From contig NZ_CP034142.1 in NCBI RefSeq assembly GCF_003994855.1, forward strand, positions 3,348,001 through 3,412,000: a DNA stretch of 64,000 nucleotides. Direction: 5' to 3'. The notes below the pieces were generated by a model. That model saw only the letters and a list, made by a program, of their open reading frames with translations. It searched no databases and was not told the DNA's origin. Below are positions 60,221 to 64,000 of the stretch, piece after piece (positions within the stretch are counted from its first letter, which is position 1; each line of letters begins with the position of its first letter). The position numbers were made by a program, and so were the translations under genes. The stretch is from Marinobacter sp. NP-4(2019). Its GTDB lineage: Bacteria > Pseudomonadota > Gammaproteobacteria > Pseudomonadales > Oleiphilaceae.

Positions 60221-61132
60221 ATGATCGACGAAACAATCGTCACATTTATCAACGTCACCGCTATTCCGTTATCCCTATTCCTGATCATGCTCGGTATGGG
60301 CCTGACTCTGACAATCAAGGATTTCAAACGGGTAGCACTGTATCCGAAGGCAGTTGCCATTGGCCTGACCAATCAGCTCCTTGTACTGCCCATTGTCGGC
60401 TTCGTAGTGGCCTCCACCATGCCCTTGTCGCCGGAACTGGCCGTGGGGCTGATGCTGGTTGTCGTTTGCCCAGGCGGCACCACTTCCAATCTGTTCACAC
60501 ACCTGGCCCGCGGTGACGTCGCCCTTTCAATCACGCTGACGGCTATTGCCAGTGTGGTAACCGTTTTTTCCATTCCGTTTATTATCAACGGCGCCCTGGA
60601 GTTTTTCATGGGATCTGACACTACGCTGTCATTACCCGTCTTATCGACAATCCGAAATCTGGTTCTGATTACCTTGCTGCCGATATCGCTGGGTATGATC
60701 GCCAGACATGTCTGGCCTCAATTCGCCACAACGGGGGCGCAACTGGCCACCCGGTTTGCCGTTGTCTTTCTGGTCGCACTGATCTGCTATTCGGTTTACC
60801 AGCAAAGGGACATTCTCGCCAGCGCCCTGATGGCCGCCGGCCCGGCTGTTATATTGCTGAACGCTTCCACCATGGCCATCGGCTATATCTCTGCCCGGGC
60901 CCTCAAGCTACCTCGCCCTCAACAGGTTTCCGTCACTCTTGAAGTCGGTCTGCAAAACAGCGCTTTGGCGATGATGATGGCCCTGGGTCTGCTGTCCAAC
61001 TACCAGATGTCCCTGACGCCCGGCGTATATTCACTGGTGATGTTCTTCACTGCCGGTCTGGTAGTGCGTTTGGGGCGACGCAGGCCATGTCCTCAAAGTA
61101 GTCCATCAACATCGACACCCGCTGTGTCATAA
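60221..61132 (+). CDS. Bile acid:sodium symporter (BASS/SBF) family transporter
   Basis: A 303-residue inner-membrane protein with about nine hydrophobic segments. LFLIMLGMGLTLTIKDFKRV begins the family, and VVCPGGTTSNLFTHLARGD plus TLEVGLQNSALAMMMALG are its two conserved cores. It probably carries an organic anion (bile acid-like, pantoate, 2-keto acid) with sodium. The C-terminal tail (GRRRPCPQSSPSTST) is unlike the rest and could result from a frame change. It lies downstream of the isomerase-like gene and 35 bases before the LysR gene. Confidence 0.88.
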   Translation: MIDETIVTFINVTAIPLSLFLIMLGMGLTLTIKDFKRVALYPKAVAIGLTNQLLVLPIVGFVVASTMPLSPELAVGLMLVVVCPGGTTSNLFTHLARGDVALSITLTAIASVVTVFSIPFIINGALEFFMGSDTTLSLPVLSTIRNLVLITLLPISLGMIARHVWPQFATTGAQLATRFAVVFLVALICYSVYQQRDILASALMAAGPAVILLNASTMAIGYISARALKLPRPQQVSVTLEVGLQNSALAMMMALGLLSNYQMSLTPGVYSLVMFFTAGLVVRLGRRRPCPQSSPSTSTPAVS

Positions 61133-61167
61133 TAACGTGACCGGAAGCATGACAAGTCAGCACCAGA

Positions 61168-62087
61168 ATGAATGTCAGCAAAATTGATCTCAATCTGTTC
61201 GTCGTATTCGACGCCGTTTATACGACTCGCAACCTGACCCGCGCCAGCGAGATCCTCTGTATTACCCAACCCGCCGTGAGTAACGCTCTGGCCCGGCTGC
61301 GGGACATGTTCAATGACCCGCTGTTTGTCCGCACCGGCAACACCATGACCCCCACGCCTGTGGCCAAAAATGCCATAGGGCCGGCAAGGGAAGCGCTCCG
61401 GCTGTTGCAAACGAGTGTCAATGCCAACCAATACTTTGACCCCGCCACCGCTGAGATTACCTTCTCCTTCAGCATGGGGGATCTTTACGAGGCAGCCATC
61501 TATCCCCGCCTCTATCCTTTATTAGCGGGCAAAGCGCCCAATGTGCGATTGAACAATTTCAAGGTGCCCCGTGAGGAGGTGCCATCAGCGCTGGCCAGTG
61601 GCCAACTGGATTTCAGTTTTGACGGACCCGCCTTTCATAATGAGCCTGATATCTGCCGGTACCTGGTTGCTCAGGACCGCTATGTTCTGGCCGCTCGCAG
61701 AAACCACCCCGATGTCCCGGATTCCATTGCCCTGGAGGAGTTCCTGGCATTGCAGCACGTAAGCCTGCTGCAAGACAAAGAACAGCCTGATCAGGTCGAA
61801 ATCGCCATGGAACGCCTCGGTCTGCGCCGCAACATGATGATCCAATGCAACTACCTGATGGCCATCCCGGTGTTATTGATGAAATCCGACCTGGTAGCCT
61901 GCGTGCCCTACCATTTCTGCAAGCATTTTGATCTCCATTGGTGCGAACTGCCTTTTGAGCCCCCCGCCTTGAGTACACCCTCTACTGGCACCTGAGTGCC
62001 GATCAGGATCCCGGCCACCGCTGGATGCGTGAGCAACTCACCGAGGCTGTCCAGAACATGCGTGCAGCGGTTGATCTCGCCCGCTAG
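61168..62087 (+). pseudogene. LysR-family regulator with a one-base frameshift
   Basis: The frame from ATG 61168 runs 275 codons to 61995: helix-turn-helix (RASEILCITQPAVSNALARL), then effector-binding domain. The usual C-terminus is in another frame: YTLYWHLSADQDPGHRWM and a helix ending AAVDLAR, stop at 62085-62087. One extra C in the six-C run at 61960-61965 joins both parts (EPPR-LEYTLYW). It is either a sequencing error at a homopolymer or a real frameshift. As a full protein it would be ~306 residues, the normal LysR size, and would control the upstream transporter and kinase unit. Confidence 0.85.
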
Positions 62088-62257
62088 GCTCCAGCTCCCC
62101 GCCCCGACAAAACCCATTCATCAGAGTTATTACTGACTATCACGCGAATAAAGTTCTGCGACAGACACCTCCTTCCTACACTGCGATCTTGAGATTTCCG
62201 GTTCCCTCGGCGGATCCCGGGCCTCATTACTCCGACAAAACAACAACAGGAGATGTC

Positions 62258-63966
62258 ATGACCACAAAACGATTGTTCGTGCGACAGCCGCTTGGCAGTG
62301 CCATTCTGGCCTGCTCTCTGGTCGCAGTACCGCTAAGCTCTCAGGCCGCCCGCTTCCAGTTCGGCGAGTTACAGGGCAGCTTCGACTCCACAATCTCCGT
62401 CGGGGCCGGTTGGCGAGCCAGCGACATTGACGAAGAGCTCGTGGCCCCGGTAACTTCCCGGGCGGCGAGGCCCAATCGAGCACCAATGACGACGGCAACC
62501 TGAACTTCAAGCGGGACAAGACCTACTCAAAAATCATCAAGGGCGTTCATGATCTGAGTTTGAACTACCAGAACATCGGTGCCTTCACCCGCTTCAAGTA
62601 CTGGTACGACAAAGAGCTGGCCGACGAATCCCGCCCCCATGGCCACGGCCCCAACCTTTATCAACCCGATGCCAGACTCGATGACGACGATCTCAGCGAC
62701 AACGCCAAATTTTCCGGCTTCGAGGTTCTGGATGCTTTCGTCTACGGCGATTTTTACCTGGGCAACGTACCCACCAATATACGGCTGGGCAAACAGGTGG
62801 TCAGCTGGGGTGAAAGCGTCTTTATCAGAAATAGCATCAATGCCGTGAACCCCGTCGATGTTGCCGCCTTTCGGCGTCCCGGCGCGGAAATCAAGGAAGG
62901 CCTCCTGCCAGTCAACATGGCTTATTTCAACACTGGACTGACCGAGAACCTGAGCCTGGAGGGGTTCTACCAGTTTGAATGGGAGAAAACGGAAATAGAT
63001 GCCTGCGGTACCTATTTCTCCACCTCAGACGTCGCCGCTGAAGGCTGCAACTTCCTGACACTGTCACCCGATTTACCCGACCGGGTACTTGTTGCCGCGC
63101 CTGGTGGCGCACTGACCCGCTCCGGCAACGTCGAACCCAAGGATGATGGCCAGTTCGGCCTCGCCATGCGCTATTACGCACAGGCCCTGAACGATACCGA
63201 ATTTGGCCTTTACTACATGAACTTTCACAGCCGCCTGCCCTTCGTTGGCGTCTCCACCGAGGGTGGTGTCCCCACTTACTTTGTGGAGTATCCAGAAGAC
63301 ATCCAACTGGTCGGCCTCAGCTTTAACACCAATGTGGGCACCTTGGCCTGGTCAGGGGAGATCAGTCACCGTAAAGATTCACCCGTCCAGATCAATGGCA
63401 CCGAGGTCATCGGCGGCCTGTTCGGTGCACTGGGACTGGCCCCCGCCAATACCTATGCATCAGACATCCAGCTTGGCGAACGCACACCCGGCTACGACCG
63501 GTTTGATATCACTCAGGTCCAATCGAGCCTGTTGGGCATCTATAACCAGGTGCTCGGTGCCTCCCGCCTGATCGTCATTGGTGAAGCGGGCTTTACCCAC
63601 ATTCACGACAGCCTTGATGATCACCCGTACGGCCGTTCATCCAACTACGGAGCTGGCTCACCGGGCGACGACGGCTTTGTCACCAATAATTCGGCCGGCT
63701 ACCGGTTACGCGGAGTTTTGGAGTACAACAATGTGTTTGCCAACATAAACCTGTCTCCAAACCTGTCCTGGTCTCATGACGTTTATGGATTCTCGCCCAC
63801 CGGCGGGTCTTTCAACGAAGGCAACAAAGCCATCAGCGTCGGCGTGGATGCAGCGTACAACAACACCTACAAGGCCAGCCTGTCCTACACGAATTTCTTC
63901 GGCGGCGACTTCAACACGATCAACGACCGCGACTTTATTGCGGCCAGCGCCAGCGTCACGTTCTGA
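62258..63966 (+). pseudogene. DUF1302 outer-membrane protein with a one-base frameshift near the N-terminus
   Basis: The frame begins at ATG 62258 (AGGAGA upstream) with a signal peptide and ARFQFGELQGSFDSTISVGA, typical of DUF1302, and stops at 62503. The remaining barrel continues in the next frame from about 62449 (STNDDGNLNFKRDKTYSKII) to 63966 and ends in AASASVTF with a terminal Phe. One extra C in the CCCC run at 62445-62448 would join them (VAPG-NFPGG). The full protein would be ~569 residues. Such proteins are outer-membrane pores often paired with DUF1329 proteins in uptake or export of lipophilic compounds. Confidence 0.88.
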
Positions 63967-63997
63967 GCGGCTGTTGCCAAAAAATGGAGAACAGATT

Positions 63998-64000
63998 ATG
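63998..64000 (+). CDS. Start codon of a downstream gene, cut by window edge
   Basis: The window ends in ATG preceded by ATGGAGAACAGATT, a plausible ribosome site (GGAGA) at proper distance. A DUF1329-type gene commonly follows DUF1302, so this may be its start, but no coding sequence is available. Confidence 0.5.

Noticed and set aside
1..64000. tRNA, rRNA, complete IS elements, phage genes or attachment sites
   Set aside because: I looked for tRNA-like arms, transposase motifs and integrase genes and found none that I could support. A tRNAscan or ISfinder search would settle this.

Overview
The window looks like chromosomal DNA of a marine gammaproteobacterium, most likely Marinobacter or a close relative. 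This is inference from gene content (an OM protein of the DUF1302 family, DUF2339, a PF10118 protein beside a PaaI-type thioesterase, several AraC/GlxA regulators, NAD-linked molybdenum formate dehydrogenase) and from the generally GC-rich, densely coding sequence. I see no rRNA, tRNA, CRISPR array, prophage or complete insertion sequence.

Region 1 (1-13.7 kb) is mostly one-carbon metabolism. After the 5' end of a solute-binding protein and an atypical ClC channel come an FAD/GcvT fusion of the dimethylglycine/sarcosine dehydrogenase type, a serine dehydratase, a GbdR-like regulator and a canonical formate dehydrogenase operon (fdsG-fdsB-fdsA-fdhD-fdsD). Region 2 (13.9-21.8 kb) is a 2499-residue secreted RHS/YD-repeat protein whose domain order resembles the teneurin ectodomain, followed by a small AT-rich membrane-protein gene that could be its partner or immunity gene. 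Region 3 (22.0-26.1 kb) returns to one-carbon metabolism with an operon of a DmdA/LigM-like GcvT methyltransferase, a MetF-like protein and formate-tetrahydrofolate ligase. Together, regions 1 and 3 could take methyl groups from a methylated donor through methyl-THF, methylene-THF, formyl-THF and formate to CO2 and NADH. The methyl donor is unknown.

Region 4 (26.3-34 kb) carries a decayed duplication. A ybaK-pcm segment occurs twice with complementary losses: copy A has an intact ybaK and a pcm fragment, copy B has a 31-codon ybaK remnant and an intact pcm. A diguanylate cyclase gene, a fragment of a hydrolase 5' end and a broken alpha/beta hydrolase lie between the copies.

Region 5 (34-50 kb) is housekeeping and accessory: a shikimate kinase homologue, an unknown lipoprotein, DUF2339, two histidine-box membrane enzymes, an SDR, three regulators, DUF72, an UlaG-like hydrolase, a YHS-domain protein and an Omp85-like barrel. 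Region 6 (50.5-57.3 kb) has a Blh/persulfide-dioxygenase-like MBL protein paired with a SulP transporter, a secreted S15-like lipoprotein hydrolase, and a thioesterase / PF10118 / HxlR cluster. Region 7 (57.3-64 kb) holds an NTF2-like secreted protein, a PfkB kinase, a maleate-isomerase-like protein without its catalytic cysteines, a BASS transporter, and two genes (LysR, DUF1302) each apparently missing one C in a C-run.
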